64,000 nucleotides of DNA from a bacterium (GTDB taxonomy: Bacteria > Actinomycetota > Acidimicrobiia > Spongiisociales > ZC4RG35), in NCBI GenBank assembly GCA_028824015.1, contig JAPPFC010000002.1:1-64000 (forward strand). The letters are read 5' to 3'. The translations under genes were made by a program, and so were the position numbers. This document shows positions 30,444 through 37,968 of this stretch, one piece after another (positions within the stretch are counted from its first letter, which is position 1; the number at the start of each line of letters is the position of its first letter). The notes under the pieces were generated by a model. The model was not told the origin of the DNA. It searched no databases and saw nothing but the letters and a program-made list of their open reading frames with translations.

Positions 30444-30734
30444 CTAGGCGGCGGAAACCACTAGGTGACGCTTCACTTCTGCTCGGCGGCTCGGCGATTC
30501 GATGAGCAAGAGGAGTTCCGGGCGCTCCCCGGGAGGCCGACTGGATATGTACATCGCCGCGCGATCCGGGCGGAGGGCATTCAGCACGTAGTGCCAGTCC
30601 TTTTTGGTGTAGGCGTCAAGGGCGGCATCTGCTATGCGCTGCGCCACTTCCATGGCTTCTGGGGGGGCCGGCACAAGGGCATCTGGCTTGGCAGCATCCG
30701 ATATGCGCTGGATTTCCTCTTCTGTGAAGGGCAC
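30444..30734 (-). CDS. Small helical protein, upstream partner of the 30158-30430 gene
   Basis: The gene encodes 96 residues: an N-terminal acidic helix (MPFTEEEIQRISDAAKPD), a second helix rich in Ala, then WHYVLNALRPDRAAMYISSR and a Leu-rich C-terminus. I do not recognise the family. GTG start at 30732-30734 with a weak GGAA upstream. It precedes and is presumably co-transcribed with the small homologue of the 7061-7273 product. By order and size it mirrors the 6762-7064 gene, although sequence identity between the two is weak. Confidence 0.6.
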   Translation of the reverse strand: MPFTEEEIQRISDAAKPDALVPAPPEAMEVAQRIADAALDAYTKKDWHYVLNALRPDRAAMYISSRPPGERPELLLLIESPSRRAEVKRHLVVSAA

Positions 30735-30919
30735 AATTCCAAAGTTAGTAGGCGATCACAACGATGAGCAAGCCCCTTGCTTGGCTGCCGTAGCCCCGTT
30801 TCCGTGGGTTTTCAGCGAATCGTTCAACCTCACCTAGATGTCCCGTCGGGTTTCCGCCGGCCACGACTTGTCCGTGGTTGGTTCGCGCCAGACCCTTGAG
30901 CGGGGCCTTGGACCTGGGA

Positions 30920-31621
30920 TCAAGCGTCCCTACCGATGACCCGGTCGTCAGGGGTGATCCCGGACAGGGCTTGAATCGAGGCGGGGGGTTCGGGGTTACC
31001 CGTCAGGTCCGAGGACGGGACGGCCGGCCCGAAGCGGGTGCTGATGGGCACCACGCCCGCCCACCAGGGCCCGGCCAGGTCCTCGGGTTCGTCCACGGGA
31101 TCCCCGACGCGGACCTTGGCGGACGCCTCGGCCAGCGAGAGTTCCAGCACCAACGTGCTGCGGAGATCCGAAGCCGACGGCAGGCGGGTGTTGTCCCAGT
31201 TGGGCACCACATGGTCGGTGATGATCCTCAGTGCCCTCAGTTTCCTGTCGCCGTCGACAATGCGCCGGGCTGAGCCCCTCACCACCACCGACCGGTAGTT
31301 CATGGAGTTGTGGAACGGGGTCCGCGCCATGACCAGGCCGTCGAGATGGGTGACGGTGACGCAGATCTCCTGGCCGTCGCCGGTGCGGAGAAGGTGGTTG
31401 CCCACCGCGCCGTGGAGGTAGAGGTGTTCGTCGTCGCGCCCGTATGCCATGGGAAGCACCACCGGGCCGTCGCGAGTGGAGACGCCGACGTGGGCGATCA
31501 ACCCTCCGTCGAGGATTGCGAGAACCTCGGAACGCTCATACCGGGCCCGGGCGGCGAAGCGACGAACCCGAACCCGATCCGAGGGCGGTGCGGCTTCCTC
31601 CGGGGCCGGGTCTTCGGACAT
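30920..31621 (-). CDS. PPOX-class flavin-nucleotide-binding protein
   Basis: The protein has 233 residues of the FMN-dependent split-barrel (pyridoxamine 5'-phosphate oxidase-like) superfamily. After a short acidic leader it reads ARYERSEVLAILDGGLIAHVGV, then VVLPMAYGRDDEHLYLHGAVGN, typical of the flavin-nucleotide-binding subgroup often misannotated as PdxH. FHNSMNYRSVVVRGSARRI and the PWWAGVVPISTRFG end are also typical. The cofactor may be FMN or F420; the substrate is unknown. ATG 31619-31621 is preferred over upstream in-frame starts, which add sequence without homology; the SD site is poor. Confidence 0.85.
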   Translation of the reverse strand: MSEDPAPEEAAPPSDRVRVRRFAARARYERSEVLAILDGGLIAHVGVSTRDGPVVLPMAYGRDDEHLYLHGAVGNHLLRTGDGQEICVTVTHLDGLVMARTPFHNSMNYRSVVVRGSARRIVDGDRKLRALRIITDHVVPNWDNTRLPSASDLRSTLVLELSLAEASAKVRVGDPVDEPEDLAGPWWAGVVPISTRFGPAVPSSDLTGNPEPPASIQALSGITPDDRVIGRDA

Positions 31622-31780
31622 AGGAAGCAAGGCTAGGGGACGGCGTTCCCACCGGGAATGGTGTTTTCTCCGACCGAGAGCCTCGGTTCGGCCTTCCGAA
31701 CTCCGGACCGAAGAGGACCCGTGAAGGCCCGTGCGCTGGAAGAATTCGCCACCGGCCCGTGTGTTTACACTGGCCGTGTC

Positions 31781-32146
31781 ATGCACAGCCATCACGCGAT
31801 TGATTACATTGAGATCAGCGTTTTGGACATCACAGAGGCCAAACGCTTTTACGGGGAAGCCTTCGGTTGGAGCTTTACTGACTATTCCCCGACCTATGTC
31901 GGCATACGCGGCATCGGCGCCGAGATGGGAGGCTTTTCCGAGGTTGAAGAAGTGAAACCTGGCACAACTCTCGTGGTTATCTATTCAGAGAACCTGCGAG
32001 AGAGCCTTGAGGCGGTCCGGAGCGCGGGAGGAGAGATCGTCCAAGAGATATTTTCATTCCCGGGAGGCCGGCGCTTTCACTTCCTTGACCCAAGCGGCAA
32101 TCAACTTGCGGTCTGGTCGGACGCGGGCCGGCGGCCGGCCGGCTGA
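31781..32146 (+). CDS. VOC-family (glyoxalase/bleomycin-resistance fold) protein
   Basis: The protein has 121 residues, one vicinal-oxygen-chelate unit with paired beta-alpha-beta motifs: YIEISVLDITEAKRFYGEAFGW and LRESLEAVRSAGGEIVQE, ending FHFLDPSGNQLAVWSD. Metal-ligand positions (His/Glu) are only partly canonical, so it may be metal-binding or a ligand-binding homologue. The ATG start at 31781 is directly before the first strand. The reaction is unknown; relatives include lactoylglutathione lyases and resistance proteins. Confidence 0.86.
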   Translation: MHSHHAIDYIEISVLDITEAKRFYGEAFGWSFTDYSPTYVGIRGIGAEMGGFSEVEEVKPGTTLVVIYSENLRESLEAVRSAGGEIVQEIFSFPGGRRFHFLDPSGNQLAVWSDAGRRPAG

Positions 32147-32172
32147 GGGCCCGGATCACTTCCCCGGAGCGG

Positions 32173-32646
32173 TCACAGGCGAGTCTTCCGCAGCCCACCC
32201 TCGGGCGTCCACGAGATCACCAGCAAGCCGCGGTCTTCCACCCGCGCCAGCACCACCCGGGTGATGTCGGCCCGGAACAGCGCCATGGTCGAGGTGTCGT
32301 TGATGGGAAACCGATGGCCTTTCACGAACAGCGACACCTCGGGCCCGAGCGCCGGAACGGCCCGGCCCTCCACGCGGGCGTCGCCGAGGGCCAACCGCTC
32401 GTCGTCGGGTGCGCTGTGAATCGAGAACCGGGCGTCACGGCGCAGGTCGTCTGTCTTCCGGGAGTTGTCATCCATGGCCAGCCACAGGTGGCCGTCCCTG
32501 ATGGGAGCCTCCATGCCCGACAACCGCGGCGCCCCGTCCAGTCGAAGCGTGGCCATCACCGCGTGACGGTGGCTCTCGAATCTCTCCCGCACCGATGCCT
32601 CCAACTCCGGCTCGGCCTCCCGGAAACGGGACCATGTCACTGTCAC
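32173..32646 (-). CDS. PPOX-class FMN/F420 split-barrel protein
   Basis: The protein has 157 residues. HRHAVMATLRLDGAPRLSGMEAPIRDGHLWLAMDDNS (in two conserved blocks) and RDARFSIHSAPDD follow the pyridoxamine-oxidase-like barrel of actinobacterial F420/FMN-binding proteins. The C-terminal RVVLARVEDRGLLVISWTPEGG is also typical. GTG start at 32646 with another GTG two codons later. It is convergent with the VOC gene. Its role is unknown, probably a small reductase or oxidase. Confidence 0.82.
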   Translation of the reverse strand: MTVTWSRFREAEPELEASVRERFESHRHAVMATLRLDGAPRLSGMEAPIRDGHLWLAMDDNSRKTDDLRRDARFSIHSAPDDERLALGDARVEGRAVPALGPEVSLFVKGHRFPINDTSTMALFRADITRVVLARVEDRGLLVISWTPEGGLRKTRL

Positions 32647-32818
32647 TGGCTAACCACCTGCTTGCCCAGCGTACCAAACGCGGCGAGGGGTCAATGTGGG
32701 CTTCCAGCGTGGAAAGATGGCCGAATCCTTGGCAACCTCCATCCCCGCTAAGTACGCTGAGACAGTGTTTGGTATCGGAGGATTTTGGACTGAGAAGGCG
32801 CTTACGGAGGCTTTGGAT

Positions 32819-33190
32819 ATGAGAAGGCTGATCTTGATGTTGGTGGCGATTGTGATGCTGGCGGCCTGTGGCGACGGAGCCTCCGCGGAAGAGGAGGCCA
32901 TCGCTTCGCGGACCCCCACGGGAACCGAGGAAGCCCAGCAGGCGCTCGAGAACTTCCTGGGACAGCCGTTCATCACCGAGGCGCAGAGAGAACAGAGCAG
33001 GGACCTGGTCTGGCGAGCCTGTGCATCCTTCCAGGACGGGGCCACATGGCAGGAGGTCGAAGACGCCGAGGTAGCCGCCTTGGCGGAGGAAGGCAGGACC
33101 CTGAGCCCCATCGAGTTAACCGGAATGCGCAGCGCCGCCGCCCTGGGCCTGGCTGCCTACTGTCCCCAGCACGCGGACAAGGCGCCGTAG
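32819..33190 (+). CDS. DUF732-like lipoprotein
   Basis: The protein has 123 residues. The signal sequence MRRLILMLVAIVMLAACG ends in a good lipobox (LAAC), so it should be lipidated and exported. The mature part has two further cysteines, in RACASFQDGATW and AAYCPQHADK, the layout of the actinobacterial DUF732 family (small secreted helical protein with one disulfide). GGAGG lies eight bases before the ATG. Function is unknown. The gene stands alone between two minus-strand genes. Confidence 0.82.
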   Translation: MRRLILMLVAIVMLAACGDGASAEEEAIASRTPTGTEEAQQALENFLGQPFITEAQREQSRDLVWRACASFQDGATWQEVEDAEVAALAEEGRTLSPIELTGMRSAAALGLAAYCPQHADKAP

Positions 33191-33233
33191 AAGGGCCCGA
33201 CGGGGGTCACCGGTACTTGACCTCCGGACCGCG

Positions 33234-34205
33234 CTACAACAATCGACCCTGGCGTGGTTTCGCAGGCGCGGGCGCTTTGGCCCTGGAGGGTTGGCGAGCC
33301 GGACTCGGTTTGCGGCGCGAGCGAGTGCGGCGCGGAAGGTAGGAGCGGTTCCGGTACAACTCCCGGTAGGTGCCCACCAGATCCGGGAATTCTCCTTCCA
33401 GCCACTCCATGAAGTGCTCCTTGACGCCGGGTCGGAGATGCAGGCGGATGGGGGATGCGAAGTCGGCGCCCGCATCCCGGCAGGCTCGCATCACCTCGCC
33501 GACCTGGCGGGGCGAGTCGGAGATGCCGGGGAGGAGGGGCGCCACCAGCACTCCGGAGGGCACGCCCAGTTCCTTCAGCTTCGAGACGGCCTCCAGACGC
33601 CTCCGCGGATGGGGCGTGCCGGGCTCGGTCCTCTTCCACACGTCGGTGTCGAGGGTTCCCACCGAGAAGCTGACCGTCACCTCGGCCCGCTCGGCGGCCT
33701 CCGCGAAGAGGTGCCGGTCCCGCAGCGCGAGCGGCGACTTGGTGAGGACCGAGAAGGGGTTGGAGCGTTCGGTGAGCACCTCCACCACCCCCCTGGTCAG
33801 CCGGTACTTGCCCTCGGCCGGTTGGTAGGGGTCGGTGTTGGTGCCCATCGCGATGGGATGTCCCGCCCAGTTTCTCGGCGCAGTCTGGGCCCTGGTCAGT
33901 TCCACGGCGTTGACCTTGACCACGATCCTCCGGTCGAAGTCCTCGCCGATGCCCAGCCCCAGGTAGTCATGGGAGGTGCGGGCGAAGCAGTAGACGCAGG
34001 CGTGGGAGCAACCCCGGTAGCAGTTGATGGTGTACTCGAAGGGGAAGAAGTTCGTGTAGGGAACCCGGTTGATGATCGACTTGGCTTCGACCTCGAGGAA
34101 GGTCAAGCCCCGGTACTCGCCCCTGCCCGCCACCCGCCGGCAACCCTCGAACAGTTCGGCCGGTTTGTCACCGGCGAGGGTCCAGCGCAGGTTCGAAGCA
34201 GCCAT
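33234..34205 (-). CDS. Rv2578c-family radical SAM protein
   Basis: The protein has 323 residues. The 4Fe-4S cluster motif is C66-SHA-C70-VY-C73, preceded by Cys62 (NCYRGC). AMGTNTDPYQPAEGKYRLTR and the VLTKSPLALRD strand are typical of the SplB-related Rv2578c subgroup. The C-terminal 40 residues are a basic Arg/Pro/Lys tail. The ATG at 34203-34205 is 12 bases from a perfect LexA-box palindrome; an in-frame ATG inside the palindrome is less likely. SplB-like proteins repair UV photoproducts, and the SOS box supports a DNA-damage role here, but the substrate is not known. Confidence 0.9.
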   Translation of the reverse strand: MAASNLRWTLAGDKPAELFEGCRRVAGRGEYRGLTFLEVEAKSIINRVPYTNFFPFEYTINCYRGCSHACVYCFARTSHDYLGLGIGEDFDRRIVVKVNAVELTRAQTAPRNWAGHPIAMGTNTDPYQPAEGKYRLTRGVVEVLTERSNPFSVLTKSPLALRDRHLFAEAAERAEVTVSFSVGTLDTDVWKRTEPGTPHPRRRLEAVSKLKELGVPSGVLVAPLLPGISDSPRQVGEVMRACRDAGADFASPIRLHLRPGVKEHFMEWLEGEFPDLVGTYRELYRNRSYLPRRTRSRRKPSPARQPSRAKAPAPAKPRQGRLL

Positions 34206-34217
34206 GGGACGCCTTAT

Positions 34218-34241
34218 GCTATCGAACATATGTTCGATAGC
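34218..34241. promoter_or_regulatory. LexA (SOS) box, perfect 24-bp palindrome
   Basis: A perfect 24-base palindrome with core TCGAACATATGTTCGA (34222-34237), matching the actinobacterial LexA consensus TCGAAC-N4-GTTCGA. It lies 12 bases upstream of the radical SAM start on the minus strand and about 64 bases upstream of the acyl-CoA dehydrogenase start on the plus strand. On the minus strand a TAGCAT -10-like element just downstream would give a near-leaderless transcript under LexA control. Confidence 0.88.
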
Positions 34242-34304
34242 CAAACGGGCGCTCGGATGGGCGGCCAAGGTCGTAAAATTGGCATTGGCAGAGGAAGGAA
34301 CCGG

Positions 34305-35453
34305 TTGGAGCCCCGCAGCATCTACGAGACCGAGGATCTGGCGGCTATCCGCGCCGAGACCAGGCGGTTCGTCGAGAATGAAGTCGTTCCCTACGGCGAG
34401 GAATGGGAGGCGGACGGCCGGGTACCGAGGGAGTTGTTCAAAAAGCTGGGAGAGATCGGGCTGTTCGGGCTGCGGGTCTCCGAGTCCCGGGGAGGGGTGG
34501 GCATGGGACACCTGGCCTCGGCGACTGTGGCGGAGGAGTTCGGAAAGAGCACCTTCGGCGGAGTGATGGCCAGCGTGGCGGTTCACGGCGAACTCGCCAT
34601 GCCCTATGTCTACCGCTACGGGTCCCCGGAGTTGCAGGACCGTTACCTGCCGGGGATGATGACCGGGGACCTGATAGGCGCCCTGGCGGTGTCCGAGCCC
34701 GACGCGGGCTCGGATGTGGCGGCGATGAAGACCCGGGCGATGCGCGATGGCGACGAGTTCGTGGTGAACGGCGCCAAGATGTTCATCTCCAACGGAGCCA
34801 GTTGCGATGTGGTGGTGCTGTCGGCCAAGACCGACCTCTCGGTTGCCCCCCACCGGGGGATCAGCCTGTTCCTGGTGGAGAAGGGGACCCGGGGTTTCTC
34901 GGTCAGCCGCACCCTCGACAAGCACGGTTGGCGCTCCTCGGACACGGCGGAGTTGGTCTTCGAGGACTGCCGCGTGCCGGCCGACAACCTGATCGGCGAA
35001 CCCGATCGGGGCTTTTACGCCATCATGCGCAACTTCCAGAACGAGCGGTTGGTCCTGGCGGCGGCCGCGTTGGGAGAGGCCAGGAAGGCGCTCGAGATGA
35101 CGGTCGCCTACGTCAAGAGCCGCCGCGCCTTCGGGAAGGTCCTGTGGGCCAAGCAGGCCATCCGCCTGAAGCTAGCCGATTTGGCGGCGTCGGTGGAGGC
35201 CGGCGGCCAACTCCTCTATCACTCGGCATGGCTGCTGGACCAGGGGCGGGGGGCGGTCCGGGAGGTCTCGATGGTCAAGGCCTTCATGAGCGAGTTGGTC
35301 AACCGGGTGCTCTACAGTTGCGTGCAATTCCACGGCGGGATGGGCTACATGCGCGAGTCGCCCATCGAGAGGATGTCCCGCGACGCCCGCCTGCACCCCA
35401 TCGGCGGCGGAGCGACCGAGGTGATGCTCGAAGAGATCGCCAAGAAGATGTGA
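34305..35453 (+). CDS. Acyl-CoA dehydrogenase (IVD/LCAD-type active site)
   Basis: The protein has 382 residues with the three-domain ACAD layout: LAVSEPDAGSDVAAMKTRA and FISNGASCDVVVL (FAD-binding), RAFGKVLWAKQAIRLKLADL, and QFHGGMGYMRESPIERMSRD. The segment that in short- and medium-chain enzymes reads YEGTSE with catalytic Glu is here IGGGATEV, without it. The base is instead probably the Glu of NERLVLAAAALG, as in isovaleryl-CoA and long-chain dehydrogenases. TTG 34305 is chosen because GGAAGGAA precedes it and it gives the family N-terminus. pdxH follows after seven bases. Confidence 0.9.
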   Translation: MEPRSIYETEDLAAIRAETRRFVENEVVPYGEEWEADGRVPRELFKKLGEIGLFGLRVSESRGGVGMGHLASATVAEEFGKSTFGGVMASVAVHGELAMPYVYRYGSPELQDRYLPGMMTGDLIGALAVSEPDAGSDVAAMKTRAMRDGDEFVVNGAKMFISNGASCDVVVLSAKTDLSVAPHRGISLFLVEKGTRGFSVSRTLDKHGWRSSDTAELVFEDCRVPADNLIGEPDRGFYAIMRNFQNERLVLAAAALGEARKALEMTVAYVKSRRAFGKVLWAKQAIRLKLADLAASVEAGGQLLYHSAWLLDQGRGAVREVSMVKAFMSELVNRVLYSCVQFHGGMGYMRESPIERMSRDARLHPIGGGATEVMLEEIAKKM

Positions 35454-35460
35454 GCGTCCC

Positions 35461-36117
35461 ATGGTTGATGAGATGGACCCCGATCGCCTCCTGAACCTGC
35501 GCACCGATTACGAGAGCGCCGGGCTTTCCCGCTCCGGTCTGACCCCCGACCCCTTCGAGTTGTTCTCCGGTTGGTTCTCGGATGCGCTGGAGTCGGGCCT
35601 GGTCGAGCCGCACGCCTTCATCCTGGCCACCGCCGACCGGGGAGCGCGGCCCTCGGCGCGGACCGTGCTGGTGAGGGAGATGGACAGCCGGGGAATCGTG
35701 TTCTACACCAACTACGGCAGCCGGAAGGGCGCAGAACTGGCCGAGAACCCCCGCGCCTCGGCGGTGTTCCTGTGGATGCCGCTCCATCGCCAGGTGCGGA
35801 TCGAGGGGAGGGTGGAGAAGGTGGCCGCCACCCAATCGGATGCCTACTTCAGCGGCCGCCCGCCGGGATCCCGCCTCAGCGCGGCCGCCTCTCCCCAGAG
35901 CGATCCCGTCCCCAGCCGGGCCTGGCTGGAGGAGCGCACGGAAGAACTCCGGCGCCGGTACCCCGACGGGGACGTCCCCCGACCGGCGGACTGGGGCGGT
36001 TATCGGTTGATGCCCGACTACTACGAGTTCTGGCTGGGCCGTCCCAGCCGCCTTCACGACCGCTTCGAATACCGCCTGCGCGACGGGGCGTGGGTGACCG
36101 AACGGCTGGCGCCCTGA
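35461..36117 (+). CDS. pdxH: Pyridoxamine/pyridoxine 5'-phosphate oxidase PdxH
   Basis: The protein has 218 residues, true PdxH length. FMN-binding ARTVLVREMDSRGIVFYTNYGSRKG (in two blocks), LHRQVRIEGRVEKV, the SYF-like motif as AYFSGRPPGSRLSAAASPQS, and the C-terminal FWLGRPSRLHDRFEY with active-site Arg and His are all present. It oxidises PNP or PMP to pyridoxal 5'-phosphate using O2. Located seven bases after the acyl-CoA dehydrogenase, so probably co-transcribed. Several PLP enzymes are encoded in this window, but direct coupling to them is not implied. Confidence 0.95.
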   Translation: MVDEMDPDRLLNLRTDYESAGLSRSGLTPDPFELFSGWFSDALESGLVEPHAFILATADRGARPSARTVLVREMDSRGIVFYTNYGSRKGAELAENPRASAVFLWMPLHRQVRIEGRVEKVAATQSDAYFSGRPPGSRLSAAASPQSDPVPSRAWLEERTEELRRRYPDGDVPRPADWGGYRLMPDYYEFWLGRPSRLHDRFEYRLRDGAWVTERLAP

Positions 36118-36167
36118 TCCTGGTTGAGGACGGCTGCCCGCGGCTTTCAGTCCACGGCTAAGCCGGT

Positions 36168-37013
36168 TCAGGACTGCGGTTTGTTGGCTACCGCCTCTCC
36201 GTAGGCGATTCCCGCGAACGCGCCGGGATGTTTCTTCCACTCATCGAATCCGATCTGGATGTCATCCCACAGCGTTTGGGTCGCAGCACCGTACTTGATG
36301 GCTGCTTCGGTGATCTCGCGGGATAGGAGCCATCGATTGGCAATCCTGTGGCCGAAGAAGACTTCCTCAGGTGTGCTGTAGGTGGTGAAGGATGCAGTGA
36401 TCTGGAGGTTGGCGAACCCGGTGTCGATGAGGTGCGCCTTGATGTCCTTGCCCATCTGTGCATGGCCGTCGTCGGCCTCCAGCAAATCCATGAAAATGCG
36501 CCAGGCTTCTCCGAGGATACCGAAGTCGGGATTGATGAAACTCGACTCGCAAATCATCTCCCGGCAGCCGATGATCCCGCCGGGCTTCAGGACGCGTTTG
36601 ACCTCGGTGAGAGCGGCGCGGGTGTCAGGAACGTGCATGAGAACGTTGTGGCAGTGAGCGACATCGAAGAACTCATCCTCGAAGGGAAGGGCCGTGACGT
36701 CGCCGACCTGGTAAACCGCGTTTCTCCGCCCCCGCGCCTTTGCCGTGGCTTTCGCCAGGCTGATCTGGGTTTCCTCCATGTCGATACCGTGGAGCACGCC
36801 GGGGGCTATAGCCTCCGCCAGGCCCACCGAAATGGTTCCCGGCCCGCAACCGAAGTCGAGAACCCGGAGGCCGGGCCTGAGATGTGGGAGCAGGTAGGCG
36901 GCGTGGGTCGAGGCCGTCAATCGGCTGAGGACTTGGAGGAAGTCGCGGCTGAATCCCATGGTGTAGTCAGGGGTTGATGACGTGTGGTTGATGTCTGATT
37001 CACCTCCTCTCAA
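36168..37013 (-). CDS. Class I SAM-dependent methyltransferase
   Basis: The protein has up to 281 residues. SAM-binding motif I is VLDFGCGPGTISVGLAEA; motif II GIDMEETQISLAK; ALPFEDEFFDVAHCHNVLMH and LKPGGIIGCREMI follow, as in UbiE/Methyltransf_11 proteins. The C-terminal part is helical, with no substrate signature that I recognise. Start is unclear: TTG 37011-37013 opens the frame, but a perfect AGGAGGTGA overlaps codons 3-5 and is spaced seven bases from an ATC codon at 36990-36992; the next ATG is at 36957-36959. Direct repeats lie upstream. Confidence 0.85.
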   Translation of the reverse strand: MRGGESDINHTSSTPDYTMGFSRDFLQVLSRLTASTHAAYLLPHLRPGLRVLDFGCGPGTISVGLAEAIAPGVLHGIDMEETQISLAKATAKARGRRNAVYQVGDVTALPFEDEFFDVAHCHNVLMHVPDTRAALTEVKRVLKPGGIIGCREMICESSFINPDFGILGEAWRIFMDLLEADDGHAQMGKDIKAHLIDTGFANLQITASFTTYSTPEEVFFGHRIANRWLLSREITEAAIKYGAATQTLWDDIQIGFDEWKKHPGAFAGIAYGEAVANKPQS

Positions 37014-37051
37014 CAGGCTGGTTAGACGATTCGGCTAGTACACATGAACTT

Positions 37052-37087
37052 CACAATGTAAAGGATAGAGTTAACACAATGTAAAGG
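37052..37087 (-). promoter_or_regulatory. Direct repeat upstream of the methyltransferase gene
   Basis: CACAATGTAAAGG occurs twice, at 37052-37064 and 37075-37087, offset 23 bases (about two helical turns), 40-75 bases before the methyltransferase start. On the minus strand the proximal copy contains TTTACA, which has TACTAG (37035-37040) 16 bases downstream as a possible -10. Two identical boxes on one face of the helix suggest an activator or repressor site. Confidence 0.42.
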
Positions 37088-37195
37088 GCGAATCAACTCG
37101 CACATGCACACGGAGGGTTCATTCGTGCAGACGAGTGACTGGGGGAGGGAATCGGAGAGGACTCCACGACCGCGAAAGCTCTAGTCTCTGCCGTG

Positions 37196-37945
37196 ATGCG
37201 ATTGACCATCCTCGGATCGAGCGGCACCTACCCCGCACCCTCCAATCCCGCCTCCGGCTACCTGATCGAATCCGGGAGCACCAGGGTCTGGTGTGAGGCC
37301 GGTCCCGGCACGTTCGCGACCTTGACGCGCTTTCTGGACTGGGATCTGGTGGACGGGGTGGTCGTCTCTCATCGCCATCCCGACCACTGCATGGACCTGG
37401 TCTCCGCCTATCACGCCTTCGCATACGGCCCCTACCCTCGGCGGGGGATTCCGCTCTACGCCCCCGATGAGGTGTTTGCGGCCCTGCTCTCCCTCCTGGG
37501 CCAGGACCCCGACGGTCGTTTCGCCCGGGTGTTCGACCTTCACACCGTTTCGGACGGCGACGAGATCGCCATCGGGGAGCTGGCAGTCTCCTTCGCCGAG
37601 GCCGACCATCCGGTTCCCACGGTTGCATCCCGGTGGAGCGACGGGCGGCGGGCCCTGGCCTACTCGGCCGACACCGGGCCGGAGGGTGACTGGCCCCGCT
37701 TGGTCAAAGACGCGCACCTGTTCCTGTGCGAGGCCTCGCTCGGCGCCGACCCTCCCCCGGGAGCTGCCCCGCACCATCTGGACGCCGGAGAGGCGGGCCG
37801 GATCGCCCGGGCGCAGGGAGCCCGCCGCCTGATGCTCACCCACGTCCCGCCCCACATAGATCGCCGGCTGGCGGTGATGGCGGCGGAGCGGACCTTCGAC
37901 CGGCCGGTGGCCCTGGCGGTTCCCGGCGCCGCACATCGCATATGA
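37196..37945 (+). CDS. MBL-fold metallo-hydrolase (RNase Z-like)
   Basis: The protein has 249 residues, metallo-beta-lactamase fold. Metal motif SHRHPDHCMD, then FAEADHPVPTVASR, the SADTGP strand with its metal Asp, LFLCEASLG, and LTHVPPHID with the last metal His. The layout is the RNase Z/Lactamase_B_2 group, without the exosite arm of true tRNase Z. ATG 37196 (or GTG 37193) follows no clear SD, so it may be leaderless. It precedes rph and rdgB closely; a nucleic-acid or nucleotide substrate is plausible but not shown. Confidence 0.88.
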   Translation: MRLTILGSSGTYPAPSNPASGYLIESGSTRVWCEAGPGTFATLTRFLDWDLVDGVVVSHRHPDHCMDLVSAYHAFAYGPYPRRGIPLYAPDEVFAALLSLLGQDPDGRFARVFDLHTVSDGDEIAIGELAVSFAEADHPVPTVASRWSDGRRALAYSADTGPEGDWPRLVKDAHLFLCEASLGADPPPGAAPHHLDAGEAGRIARAQGARRLMLTHVPPHIDRRLAVMAAERTFDRPVALAVPGAAHRI

Positions 37946-37968
37946 CCGATCGCTATACCCTGTAGCTG

